64,000 nt of DNA from JAHEDH01 sp963753285 (GTDB lineage Bacteria > Actinomycetota > Acidimicrobiia > Spongiisociales > ZC4RG35), in assembly GCA_963753285.1 (NCBI GenBank), contig CAVWBT010000008.1:124001-188000 (forward strand), given 5' to 3'. Numbering within the stretch: position 1 is the stretch's first letter; each line of letters begins with the position of its first letter. The translations under genes were made by a program, and so were the position numbers. Below, one piece after another: positions 9,205 through 17,103 of the stretch. Under the pieces are notes generated by a model, which saw only the letters and a program-made list of their open reading frames with translations, was not told the DNA's origin and searched no databases.

Positions 9205-9235
9205 GAGGGGACCCGCCCCTGGGACGGGTCCCCTC
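9205..9235. terminator. Bidirectional hairpin terminator
   Basis: A perfect 11-bp stem (9205-9215 with 9225-9235) with a 9-nt loop lies between the convergent histidine kinase and hydrolase genes. Confidence 0.75.
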
Positions 9236-9240
9236 CGCAT

Positions 9241-10647
9241 TCACGGACAGAACGCCAACGACGGTGTTCCGGCTGCCGTGAGCCCGGCGAACTTGGGAAC
9301 GAGCGTGAACTCGCAGCCGAAGGTCGGGTCGGCAACCACGGCCGGATCGAGCACGGCGTCACCTTCAGGCTTCGGCCCACCGTCGGTCCAATCGATCAAC
9401 GCCGACAGCCCGGCCACGATCTCGGATCCGTCGATGTCGCAGTGGATCGCACCGAGTATCGCCCGTTGGACGAGCAAGTCGCTCGTCCCAGACTCGGCTG
9501 CCTCGTTTCCGTAGACGATCTCGTTGTGGAAGGGCACGAAGAGGTCGCCGGTGTTGTGCAGCGTCAGAGTCGGGATCCGAATGTCGCCCGACACCTTCGG
9601 CACGTTCGACAGGCCGTTGCTGCTCCTCGCCGATCGGTCCGCCTGAACGCGAGCGATGCCCTCGTTCAAAGCGATCTCCGCGGCCGACAGCGCCGGGTCG
9701 AGGTCGGTCTGGTACTCGACCCCGACGTTGTCTGCAGCGACGCCTGGCCGTCCCGGCAGCGCTCCGTTGCCGGTCCCCAGGTCGAAGAGGAAGTTCCCGT
9801 TGGGATTCGTGGCCGTCGAGTTCCAGAATCGGAAGGCGTCATCGAAGTACGGTCGGTCACCACCCGAGCGGAGCTCGACCAGCTGGGCAAACGCCGCTCC
9901 GTCGGCATTGAGCACGAACGGGAAGATCGGCCCGAGAGCCGCCTTCACCTGCGGCACGGTCGTGGTCAGGTAGTCGTCGGCAACGGGGAAGCTCGAGGTG
10001 CCCAGGGCGATCTGTTGCGCGGCCACGTTGAAGTCGAGGAAGTAGTCGAACAGCTCGTAGTCGCCCACGACTCCGCACATCGGCATCGCCGCTGCGTAGC
10101 TGTTGGCATACTGCTCGGCCGACACCGCCGTGATGTGGCCTCCCATCGAGTACCCGATGATGAACACATCTTCGGGGTTGCCGACCAGCCCGTTGAAGAA
10201 CTTGGAGAGGGCATGGGTGTCTTTCACGCCCTGGGCGACGTTGTAGCCGTTCTTGGAATAGGTCGACTGGGCCCAGGCGTAGCCGTTGGCGAGCATCCAC
10301 GCCCGGACGTCGGGCGGGAACTCGGCAGGCTGATAGAGGCCCGAACCGGCCGGGAATTCCTCCCGGTTGAAGAACAGCCGGGCACCCTCACCCCGGTACC
10401 CATGGGCCCACATGATCAGGTCGCCATTCCAGTTGGCCGGAACCTCGATCTGATAGCCGGCGTTGTTGTGGATCCCCCACAATTGCTCAGCCGACTCGAA
10501 ACCCGGCAGTGGCTCGAACGGCAGCGTGGCCTCGTCCACGTAGTAGTCGGGAGCGTCGGGCGCCTTCGCCTTCCCCGCGCTCGCCGCTCCCGGCATGACC
10601 GACACCAGCAACGCTGACAGCGCTGCGAGCAGCATGAACCGTCTCAT
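9241..10647 (-). CDS. Secreted alpha/beta hydrolase
   Basis: A 468-residue exported protein. The start ATG at 10647 follows GGAGAGAGAG. The signal peptide runs to about residue 24 (ALSALLVSVMPGAASA, Ala-x-Ala cleavage). The mature part has an oxyanion-type LIMWAHGYRG segment and a nucleophile elbow IIGYSMGGH (G-x-S-x-G). A late HTGDLFVPFHNE segment probably contains the catalytic Asp, and AIHCDID may supply the His. Related proteins are esterases or peptidases of unclear substrate. It is monocistronic and divergent from the phenylacetate operon, with which no functional link is visible. Confidence 0.85.
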   Translation of the reverse strand: MRRFMLLAALSALLVSVMPGAASAGKAKAPDAPDYYVDEATLPFEPLPGFESAEQLWGIHNNAGYQIEVPANWNGDLIMWAHGYRGEGARLFFNREEFPAGSGLYQPAEFPPDVRAWMLANGYAWAQSTYSKNGYNVAQGVKDTHALSKFFNGLVGNPEDVFIIGYSMGGHITAVSAEQYANSYAAAMPMCGVVGDYELFDYFLDFNVAAQQIALGTSSFPVADDYLTTTVPQVKAALGPIFPFVLNADGAAFAQLVELRSGGDRPYFDDAFRFWNSTATNPNGNFLFDLGTGNGALPGRPGVAADNVGVEYQTDLDPALSAAEIALNEGIARVQADRSARSSNGLSNVPKVSGDIRIPTLTLHNTGDLFVPFHNEIVYGNEAAESGTSDLLVQRAILGAIHCDIDGSEIVAGLSALIDWTDGGPKPEGDAVLDPAVVADPTFGCEFTLVPKFAGLTAAGTPSLAFCP

Positions 10648-10830
10648 TCCCACTCTCTCTCCTCGCGAAGCTTCGACCGTATTCAGCTTCACGTTCGAAT
10701 GTCAGGCGAACCCGGGACTTTTTGGCCGACATCCATCACTGCGATGAGCCCAGCAGCGGCCACCCGCCGCCGGAGGTCCGAGTCACCACTTCGTTGCCCC
10801 ACCTTCGAAACCACGCCGACGATTGCCCAG

Positions 10831-10851
10831 CGAACGATCGTTCGTTAGCCT
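10831..10851 (+). promoter_or_regulatory. Palindromic TetR-type operator overlapping the paaA promoter
   Basis: CGAACGATCGTTCG (10831-10844) is a perfect 14-bp palindrome. It lies directly before TAGCCT (10846-10851), a plausible -10 box 7 bp from the paaA ATG. It fits the pattern CNAACGNNCGTTNG that I recall for the PaaR repressor of Thermus. The TetR gene ending this operon is the likely repressor, with phenylacetyl-CoA as the likely effector (inference). Confidence 0.7.
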
Positions 10852-10858
10852 GCGCCCC

Positions 10859-11806
10859 ATGACCACGAAAACGACCGGACAGGAACGATTTCAGGCGATC
10901 CTCGACGAGGACGGCAAGATCGAGCCGAAGGACTGGATGCCCGACGGCTACCGCAAGACCCTCATCCGCCAGATCGCCCAGCACGCCCACTCGGAAGTGA
11001 TCGGGATGCAACCCGAGGGCAACTGGATCAATCGGGCACCGAGCCTCCACCGCAAGGCGATCCTCATTGCAAAGGTGCAGGACGAAGCCGGCCACGGGCT
11101 CTACCTGTACTCGGCCGCAGAGACCCTCGGCGTGAGCCGGGACGAGCTCGTCGACCTGCTCCACGCCGGGAAACACAAGTACTCGTCGATCTTCAACTAC
11201 CCGACGCTCAGCTGGGCCGACATCGGTGCGATCGGCTGGCTCGTTGACGGCGCCGCCATCACGAACCAGGTCATGCTCACCCGATGCTCGTACGGACCCT
11301 ACGCACGCGCCATGGTCAGGATCTGCAAGGAGGAATCGTTCCATCAGCGGCAGGGCTACGAGATCCTGCTCACCCTCGCCAACGGCACCAACGAACAGAA
11401 GGCCATGGCCCAGGACGCCCTCGATCGCTGGTGGTGGCCCGCATTGATGATGTTCGGGCCGCACGACGCCGACTCGACGCACTCGGAGCAATCGACGGCA
11501 TGGAAGATCAAACGCATGTCGAACGACGCATTGCGACAGCAGTTCGTCGACATGACCGTCCCACAGGCGGATTTCCTCGGACTCACCATTCCAGACCCCG
11601 ACCTCAAATGGAACGAGGAGCGCGGCCACTACGACTTCGGCCCGATCGACTGGGACGAGTTCTGGAAGGTCGTCAAGGGAGACGGCCCGATGAACCGGGA
11701 ACGGCTCGAGCACAAACGCAAGTACTGGGACGACGGAGCCTGGGTCAGAGAAGCCGCCGAGGCCTTCGCCGCCAAGCACGCCGGCAGGCCGCGAAGGGTT
11801 GCCTGA
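10859..11806 (+). CDS. paaA: 1,2-phenylacetyl-CoA epoxidase, catalytic subunit A
   Basis: A 315-residue PaaA, the di-iron oxygenase subunit that epoxidises the ring of phenylacetyl-CoA as part of PaaABC(D)E. The four-helix di-iron residues fall in QDEAGHGLYLY (Glu, His) and ICKEESFHQRQG (Glu, His), the characteristic E-x-x-H pairs. RQIAQHAHSEVIGMQPEGNW is the family N-terminal segment. Length matches the family. No ribosome site precedes the ATG, which lies 7 bp after a -10-like box, so the mRNA may be leaderless. It is the first gene of paaABCDE-tetR, and paaB starts in its stop codon. Confidence 0.97.
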   Translation: MTTKTTGQERFQAILDEDGKIEPKDWMPDGYRKTLIRQIAQHAHSEVIGMQPEGNWINRAPSLHRKAILIAKVQDEAGHGLYLYSAAETLGVSRDELVDLLHAGKHKYSSIFNYPTLSWADIGAIGWLVDGAAITNQVMLTRCSYGPYARAMVRICKEESFHQRQGYEILLTLANGTNEQKAMAQDALDRWWWPALMMFGPHDADSTHSEQSTAWKIKRMSNDALRQQFVDMTVPQADFLGLTIPDPDLKWNEERGHYDFGPIDWDEFWKVVKGDGPMNRERLEHKRKYWDDGAWVREAAEAFAAKHAGRPRRVA

Positions 11807-12144
11807 TGGTCTACGAGGGACACGGCGCGCCTGAAGAGGGCTCGGAACCGACCGGCACCGGCCGGACCGGCTGGCCGCTGTGGGAGGTCTTCATCCGCCA
11901 GCGACGCGGCCTGTCCCACACCCACGCCGGCAGCATCCACGCACCCGATGCCGAGACTGCATTGCAGAACGCCCGAGACGTCTACACCAGGAGATCCGAG
12001 GGCGTCTCGATCTGGGTCGTGCCGAGCGCATCGATCTCCGCATCAGACCCCGACGCCGCAGAGGAGTTCTTCGACCCGGCCGCCGACAAGCCCTACCGCC
12101 ACCCCACCTTCTACACCATCCCCGACGAAGTGGGGCACATGTGA
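11806..12144 (+). CDS. paaB: 1,2-phenylacetyl-CoA epoxidase, subunit B
   Basis: A 112-residue small structural subunit of the epoxidase. The core WPLWEVFIRQRRGLSHTHAG, the run ALQNARDVYTRRSEGVSIW and the ending YRHPTFYTIPDEVGHM are typical of PaaB. It links catalytic PaaAC units and lacks metal ligands. The ATG overlaps the paaA stop (TGATG). A block of heptanucleotide repeats separates it from paaC, the only gap in this otherwise overlapping operon. Confidence 0.95.
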   Translation: MVYEGHGAPEEGSEPTGTGRTGWPLWEVFIRQRRGLSHTHAGSIHAPDAETALQNARDVYTRRSEGVSIWVVPSASISASDPDAAEEFFDPAADKPYRHPTFYTIPDEVGHM

Positions 12145-12169
12145 GACTCGGTCGCAAGCTCCCTCGCCG

Positions 12170-12233
12170 TCTCACGTCTCACGTCTCACGTTTCACGTCT
12201 CGGCCCGTTACGTGTGACGTGGAACGTGGAACG
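12170..12233 (+). repeat. Heptanucleotide repeat block in 7-bp phase (NNNNACG)
   Basis: Four units of TCTCACG/TTTCACG end at 12176, 12183, 12190 and 12197. After a spacer come units of the roughly complementary form TGTGACG/TGGAACG (ending at 12219, 12226 and 12233). The two halves can fold back on each other imperfectly. The block lies between paaB and paaC. Confidence 0.75.
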
Positions 12234-12247
12234 AGGAGAGCAATCTG

Positions 12248-13012
12248 ATGGCGGTCAAGACCAACCAGTCCCTGTTCTCGTACGTGCTGCGCCATGGCGA
12301 TGACTGTTTGATCCTGGCGCAGCGGTTGGGGGATCTGGTGTCGCGGGCGCCGGAGCTCGAGGAGGACATCGCCCTGGCGAACATCGCCCTCGACATCCTC
12401 GGAACCGGGCGGCGGCTGCTCCAATACGCCGGCGAGATCGAAGGCGAGGGCCGGAGCGAGGACGACCTGGCGTTCGGACGAAGCGAGCGCGAATTCACCA
12501 ACCTGCTTCTCACCGAAGCTCCGAACGGCGACTTCGGGCAGACGATGGCCCGACAGTTCCTGTTCGACGCCTACCACGACCTGCTCTGGAACCGGCTCGT
12601 CGAGTCGAGCGACGACACGATCGCAGGCATCGCCGGCAAGGCACGGAAGGAATCGGCCTACCACCTCCGCCACTCCCGTCTGTGGGTGCTGCGGCTCGGC
12701 GACGGCACCGAGGAATCTCACCGACGGATGCAGGCCGGTCTCGATGCCGTGTGGCGGTTCACCGGAGAGATGTTCATCGACGACGATGTCGACAGGGCTG
12801 CCGCCGACGCCGACTACGGAGTGCTTCCATCCTCCCTCCGCGATGAATGGCTGGCGACGATCACCGACGCCATCATCGAGGCGACACTCCACGTGCCGGA
12901 CGACACCTCGGTCAGGACCGGCGGGCGAGAAGGCCGCCACTCCGAGGAGATGGGACCGCTGCTCGCAGAGATGCAGCACATGTATCGGTCGTTTCCGGGG
13001 GCATCGTGGTGA
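12248..13012 (+). CDS. paaC: 1,2-phenylacetyl-CoA epoxidase, subunit C
   Basis: A 254-residue PaaC, the non-catalytic ferritin-fold partner of PaaA. YVLRHGDDCLILAQRLGDLV, the run DIALANIALDILGTGRRLL and KARKESAYHLRHSRLWVLRL are family landmarks. The ATG at 12248 follows GAGGAG. The stop overlaps the GTG of paaD (GTGA), implying coupled translation. Confidence 0.95.
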   Translation: MAVKTNQSLFSYVLRHGDDCLILAQRLGDLVSRAPELEEDIALANIALDILGTGRRLLQYAGEIEGEGRSEDDLAFGRSEREFTNLLLTEAPNGDFGQTMARQFLFDAYHDLLWNRLVESSDDTIAGIAGKARKESAYHLRHSRLWVLRLGDGTEESHRRMQAGLDAVWRFTGEMFIDDDVDRAAADADYGVLPSSLRDEWLATITDAIIEATLHVPDDTSVRTGGREGRHSEEMGPLLAEMQHMYRSFPGASW

Positions 13013-13464
13013 GCACCGCCTGGGACGTCGCCGCAGCGGTTCCCGATCCCGAAATCCCCGTGCTGGACATCGCCGAGATGGGAATCCTCCGCTCGGTGGA
13101 GGTCGACGAAACCGGCCACGTCACCGTGACGATCACCCCGACCTACTCGGGATGCCCCGCGATGGAAGCCATCCAGTCCACGATCCTCGACGACCTCGGC
13201 AAGGCCGGATTCACCGATGCGGAGGTGAAGACCGCGCTGTCGCCGGCGTGGACCACCGACTGGATGACCGACGATGCCCGCCGCAAACTGGAGGAACACG
13301 GCATCGCTCCCCCCGCCAGGACCGGATCGGAGCAGCCGGCCCGCTGCCCGCAGTGCTCGTCGACCAACACCGACGTCATCTCCCCGTTCGGATCCACGGC
13401 GTGTAAAGCGCTCATGGTCTGCTCCGATTGCGGCGAGCCCTTCCACCACTTCAAGACGCTCTGA
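13009..13464 (+). CDS. paaD: Phenylacetate degradation protein PaaD (Fe-S assembly/insertion factor)
   Basis: A 151-residue protein starting at GTG 13009. The N-terminal MIP18/DUF59 domain shows VPDPEIPVLDIAEMGILRSV and YSGCPAMEAI with its conserved Cys. The C-terminal zinc-ribbon-like part has two CxxC pairs (CPQC and CSDC). PaaD is thought to help cluster insertion in the PaaE reductase rather than catalysis. paaE starts 5 bp after its stop. Confidence 0.92.
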   Translation: MSTAWDVAAAVPDPEIPVLDIAEMGILRSVEVDETGHVTVTITPTYSGCPAMEAIQSTILDDLGKAGFTDAEVKTALSPAWTTDWMTDDARRKLEEHGIAPPARTGSEQPARCPQCSSTNTDVISPFGSTACKALMVCSDCGEPFHHFKTL

Positions 13465-13468
13465 CTCG

Positions 13469-14548
13469 ATGACGACGATCGCCACTCCCCCCGTCTTCCA
13501 TCGCCTCGAGGTCATCGAGATCGAGCCGCTCACCGACGACTCCGTTGCGGTGACGTTCGACGTCCCTCCCGAACTCGAGGACGTGTTCACGTTCGTGCCC
13601 GGACAGCATGTCACCGTGCGCTCCCAGATCGACGGACAGGACGTCCGGCGCAGCTACTCGATCTCGTGCCCACCTGGTCAGGGCAGGGTGAGGGTCGGGA
13701 TCAAACGTGTACCGACAGGGATCTTCTCGACGTTTGCCACGACGCGACTCGCGCCGGGCGATGTGCTCGAGGTGATGCCACCGGTCGGCGAGTTCACCCT
13801 CCCGTCGGAGCTGACAGACAAGCATCTGGTGGCGATCGTCGCCGGTTCGGGCATCACTCCCGTGCTCTCGATGATCGCCACCGCGCTCGGCAGCGACCCG
13901 ACCTGCCGATTCACGCTGATCTACGGGAACCGGACGTCGATGTCCGTGATGTTCCTCGAAGAGCTCGAAGCGCTGAAGGATCGGTTCAGCGACCGCTTCC
14001 ACCTCATGCACGTGCTCAGCCGCGAACCGCAGCCCGTCGACCTGTTCACCGGCCGGATCGACGCCGACAAGCTGGACGCGATCCTGTCCGCGCTCGTCGA
14101 CCCCGACGACGTGGACGAATGGTTCCTGTGCGGCCCCCACGGTCTGATCGAGACGGCCCGAACCACCCTCGGACGTCGCGGCGTCCCCAGTGGCTCGATC
14201 AGGGACGAACTGTTCTACGCAGGCGACACCCCACCCGTTCCCGTGGTCGACGAGTCCGACGCCCAGGAGGGCTCCGTGCACGTCGGATTCACCCTCGACG
14301 GCCGGCGTTCGACCGTCGGGATGGAACCCCACCAGACGCTCCTCGAAGCAGCGATGCGGGTCCGTCGGGGCCTGCCGTTTTCGTGCAAGGGCGGTATGTG
14401 CGCAACCTGCAAGGCCCACGTCGTCAGCGGGGAGGTCCGGATGGACAAGAACTACGCGCTCGTCGCCGACGAGGTGGAGGCCGGATTCGTGCTCACCTGC
14501 CAGTCACATCCTGTCACGGACACCGTCGAGATCGACTTCGATGTCTGA
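13469..14548 (+). CDS. paaE: Phenylacetyl-CoA epoxidase reductase subunit
   Basis: A 359-residue NADPH:flavin/Fe-S reductase that feeds electrons to PaaABC. It has an FAD-binding beta barrel (RRSYSISCPP, the Rx[YS][ST] motif), an NAD(P)-binding domain (VAGSGITPVLSMI and the FLCGPHG segment), and a C-terminal plant-type ferredoxin domain with CKGGMCATCKAHV and a final Cys in LTCQSHP. All four cluster Cys are present. The stop overlaps the TetR gene start as TGATG. Confidence 0.95.
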   Translation: MTTIATPPVFHRLEVIEIEPLTDDSVAVTFDVPPELEDVFTFVPGQHVTVRSQIDGQDVRRSYSISCPPGQGRVRVGIKRVPTGIFSTFATTRLAPGDVLEVMPPVGEFTLPSELTDKHLVAIVAGSGITPVLSMIATALGSDPTCRFTLIYGNRTSMSVMFLEELEALKDRFSDRFHLMHVLSREPQPVDLFTGRIDADKLDAILSALVDPDDVDEWFLCGPHGLIETARTTLGRRGVPSGSIRDELFYAGDTPPVPVVDESDAQEGSVHVGFTLDGRRSTVGMEPHQTLLEAAMRVRRGLPFSCKGGMCATCKAHVVSGEVRMDKNYALVADEVEAGFVLTCQSHPVTDTVEIDFDV

Positions 14549-15123
14549 TGGTGACCGCCCGGAACAGCCGTGAAGACGTCATCGCTGCCGCCGGCAGGCT
14601 CTTCGCCGCCCGCGGCTATCAAGGGACGTCGATGCGGGACCTCGGAAGAGAACTCGGCCTCCACGGCTCGTCGCTCTACAGCCACGTGACCTCGAAGGAG
14701 GACCTGCTGGTCGCAGTCGTCGAACGCGGCGCCGAGCGCTTCGAGCACTCGGCGGAGCAAGCGCTCGGCGGCCACGACACCCCCGTCCAGCGCCTCCGAG
14801 CCCTCATCGGCGGCCACATCGACGTCGTCCTCGACCACACGGATGAGGCAAAGACCTTCCTCGACGAGGCCCGGTCGCTCGAAGATCCGGCCCGTCGGCG
14901 TATCCGCGACGCCCGTAACGGCTACGAGTTGCGGTTCCGAACCGTCATCACCGAGGGCATCGAGCGCGGAGCGTTCAGCACGACGACCGACCCCAAAATC
15001 GCCACGATCTTCATCCTGTCGATCCTCAACGCCATCGAACGGTGGTACGACCCCGCCGGCCCGCTCGGTCGCGACGATCTCAAGAGCGAGATCAGCGCGT
15101 TCGTGGAGAAGTCCTTGGTTTGA
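14548..15123 (+). CDS. TetR-family repressor, probable phenylacetate regulator
   Basis: A 191-residue TetR protein. The helix-turn-helix covers residues about 8-55 (DVIAAAGRLFAARGYQGTSM, then GLHGSSLYSHVTSKEDLL). The C-terminal half is an all-helical ligand and dimer domain. It is the last gene of the paa operon and overlaps paaE. The perfect palindrome in the paaA promoter is the best candidate binding site. It may correspond to PaaR, which releases DNA on binding phenylacetyl-CoA; that identity is inferred from context. Confidence 0.85.
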   Translation: MVTARNSREDVIAAAGRLFAARGYQGTSMRDLGRELGLHGSSLYSHVTSKEDLLVAVVERGAERFEHSAEQALGGHDTPVQRLRALIGGHIDVVLDHTDEAKTFLDEARSLEDPARRRIRDARNGYELRFRTVITEGIERGAFSTTTDPKIATIFILSILNAIERWYDPAGPLGRDDLKSEISAFVEKSLV

Positions 15124-15136
15124 GTCATCCACTTCT

Positions 15137-15168
15137 GGGTACCACTCCGAACAAGGAGTGTCGTACCC
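15137..15168 (+). terminator. Possible hairpin between the TetR gene and the fasciclin gene
   Basis: GGGTACCACTCC (15137-15148) pairs with GGAGTGTCGTACCC (15155-15168) with a 2-nt bulge and a 6-nt loop. It lies 17 bp before the fasciclin start and could be a terminator or a leader structure; no T-run follows. Confidence 0.45.
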
Positions 15169-15184
15169 GAGTGAGGAGAGAGAC

Positions 15185-15787
15185 ATGCGACGCAAACTGT
15201 CCATCATGTTGGCCGCCGCCCTGGCCATGACCGTGGTTGCCGTCCCGGCGACCGCAGACGAAGACCCCTTCACCATCGTCGACGCCGTGCTATTGGACGA
15301 TGGCGAGTTCGATGTCCTCGAGGCCGCGGTGCTGGCCGTGGAGGACGCCGGCATCCTCGCCGCCGCCACCCTGCTGTCGAGCGAGGGTCAGTTCACGGTG
15401 TTCGCACCGACCGACAAGGCGTTCGCCAAGCTCGCCGAGGACCTGGGTGCAGGAGACCTGAAGTCCGATGACGACGTCGTGACCTGGCTCGTGACCAACG
15501 TCGGGCTCGAGACGATCGCTGCAGTGCTCGCCTACCACGTCGTCGACCCTGTCGCCGTGCCCTTCGCAGTCGACTCCTCGACTGTGGTGACGCTTCCCGC
15601 AGCTCCGATGTTCGACGGCAACACCGTCGGCATCTTCGCTCCGGGCAAGGCGTTCCGCTCGATCCAGTTCGTCGACAACGATCCCGACGCCCGTAACCCG
15701 AAGCTGGTCAAGGGCCTGTTCGACATCGAAGTCGACAACGGCATCATCCACGGCATCGACCGGGTCCTCCGTCCCATCGATCTGTGA
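15185..15787 (+). CDS. Secreted fasciclin (FAS1) domain protein
   Basis: A 200-residue exported protein. The signal peptide is MRRKLSIMLAAALAM to about residue 24 (VPATADED), and the ATG follows GAGGAGAGAGAC. One FAS1 domain is complete: FTVFAPTDKAFAKL is the H1 box, AYHVV the central YH motif, and GIIHGIDRVLRP the H2 box. FAS1 proteins act in cell-surface adhesion or matrix contacts. It is monocistronic and flanked by hairpins on both sides. Confidence 0.93.
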   Translation: MRRKLSIMLAAALAMTVVAVPATADEDPFTIVDAVLLDDGEFDVLEAAVLAVEDAGILAAATLLSSEGQFTVFAPTDKAFAKLAEDLGAGDLKSDDDVVTWLVTNVGLETIAAVLAYHVVDPVAVPFAVDSSTVVTLPAAPMFDGNTVGIFAPGKAFRSIQFVDNDPDARNPKLVKGLFDIEVDNGIIHGIDRVLRPIDL

Positions 15788-15790
15788 GAT

Positions 15791-15832
15791 AGCCACCGGC
15801 TGGCGGCCAACGGCCAAGAGCCATTCGCTGAG
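15791..15832 (+). repeat. Degenerate heptanucleotide repeats
   Basis: Six consecutive 7-bp units of GGCCAAC type (AGCCACC, GGCTGGC, GGCCAAC, GGCCAAG, AGCCATT, CGCTGAG) directly follow the fasciclin stop. They are similar in style, not sequence, to the blocks at 12170, 33011 and 42035. Confidence 0.4.
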
Positions 15833-15867
15833 TTGGAGGGCGGTGCGACAGCGCCGTCCTCCAACTC
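15830..15867. terminator. Long bidirectional terminator hairpin
   Basis: A 17-bp stem (15830-15846 with 15851-15867, two G-U wobbles) with the loop GACA lies between the convergent fasciclin gene and the minus-strand gene ending at 15873. Confidence 0.8.
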
Positions 15868-15872
15868 GTTGG

Positions 15873-16145
15873 TCAGGCCGGGCGGACTTTCGGCACGAGG
15901 ATGCCTGGCTCGTACTGATGTCGCGGGTACTGATCGATCGCCATCTCGGGATGGTCGGCTCTCCCGCAGATCACGCAAGCCTCGCGGCCGCCCCCGCCGG
16001 CCTCGGAGATGACGGTCCCGAACGCATGAAGCAACTGCCCGACGAACTGGACCTCATCCGCATCGAAACTGGTCCCGGTCTCGTTTTCGATCGCACGGCG
16101 CAACCGCAAGGTCACGCGCTCGAGGATTTCCCTGTCGTTGTCCAT
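15873..16145 (-). CDS. Small conserved-looking protein of unknown function
   Basis: A 90-residue protein. The N-terminal amphipathic helical part (ILERVTLRLRRAIENETGTS) is followed by GREACVICGRADHPEMAID with one CxxC pair. The ending is aromatic and Pro-rich. No family recognised; a single CxxC is not enough for a zinc finger unless it dimerises. It lies 21 bp downstream of the PAC2 gene on the same strand and is probably cotranscribed. Confidence 0.6.
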   Translation of the reverse strand: MDNDREILERVTLRLRRAIENETGTSFDADEVQFVGQLLHAFGTVISEAGGGGREACVICGRADHPEMAIDQYPRHQYEPGILVPKVRPA

Positions 16146-16166
16146 CGGGCGCCAACCTACCGGAAA

Positions 16167-17009
16167 TCAGTCGCCGAGGCCGCCATCAGAGGGACGGTTG
16201 CGCAGAAACCGCTCGATCTCCGACGCCAGATCCTCTCCCGATGCCGGGAGTTCTTGGTCCACAACGGCCTCGAGCCGCTCGACCATCGTGGCGATGTCGG
16301 GCCGAGCCTCGGTGATGGCATCGAGGTGGATGCGCTGGGCGTCGGCCTCGGCTGCGAGGCCGACCGCATCGATCGCCATTCCGAGATGCCGCGAGATCCG
16401 CTCCACCAGGGCGAGCGCGGCACCGTGGAACTCGACGCCGACGTAATGCGGCACCCGAGCCCAGAACCCCATGGCTGGGATGCCCGTTGCCGTCAACTCC
16501 ACCTCGATCGCACGCGAGATGGCGGCGGGAACCCGTATGAGACCCTCCGGCCGTTCATCCGAATCCCGGATGCGCGACAGGTCGGACGCGGTGGTCAGGA
16601 CGGGAACCGGACGGGTGTGGGGCACGGCCCACGGAATCCCACCGATACCGATCACCTCCGTGACCCCGAGTTCGCCTGCAAGTGCCGCAACGGATTGCAC
16701 GAACCCTCGCCATCGCAGCGCGGGCTCGGTCCCGGTGAGTACGACCAGATCGCGTGCGCCGCCCGAGACAGCGGTCATGGTGACCTCGGGCCATTCGAAG
16801 GACTCGATCACTCCTTCCCGGAGCTCGTGCATGGGCCGTTGATCCCGAAAATCGAACAGCTCGTCGGAATCGAACCGGATGAAGGGCGACCGATCGCCGA
16901 CGATCCACGAGAGGGCACCGGTGCCGGCTGCGCCTGCGTCGATCCATCCGTCGAAGGCGACGAGGAGAACCGGCGCCACGACGTCGGGTTGTGTCAACCG
17001 CCGATACAT
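16167..17009 (-). CDS. PAC2 family protein (proteasome-assembly-chaperone-like)
   Basis: About 280 residues. PAC2 landmarks are VLLVAFDGWIDAGAAGTGAL near the start, then EVTMTAVSGGARDLVVLTGT, VIGIGGIPWAVPHTRPVPV and MGFWARVPHYVG. Actinobacterial members accompany proteasome-bearing genomes, but a chaperone role is not proven for them. The start is uncertain. An in-frame TTG at 17039 has the better ribosome site (GAAGGA), while the ATG at 17009 gives the usual N-terminus. It is divergent from the lipoprotein gene at 17104. Confidence 0.85.
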   Translation of the reverse strand: MYRRLTQPDVVAPVLLVAFDGWIDAGAAGTGALSWIVGDRSPFIRFDSDELFDFRDQRPMHELREGVIESFEWPEVTMTAVSGGARDLVVLTGTEPALRWRGFVQSVAALAGELGVTEVIGIGGIPWAVPHTRPVPVLTTASDLSRIRDSDERPEGLIRVPAAISRAIEVELTATGIPAMGFWARVPHYVGVEFHGAALALVERISRHLGMAIDAVGLAAEADAQRIHLDAITEARPDIATMVERLEAVVDQELPASGEDLASEIERFLRNRPSDGGLGD

Positions 17010-17103
17010 GACTCCGAGTATGGCGGACTCCTCGCACAAGGAGATCCTTCAGATAGATTCGAGATCCACCGATCAATCGGCATCCAACCCGAAGGGGATC
17101 GAC

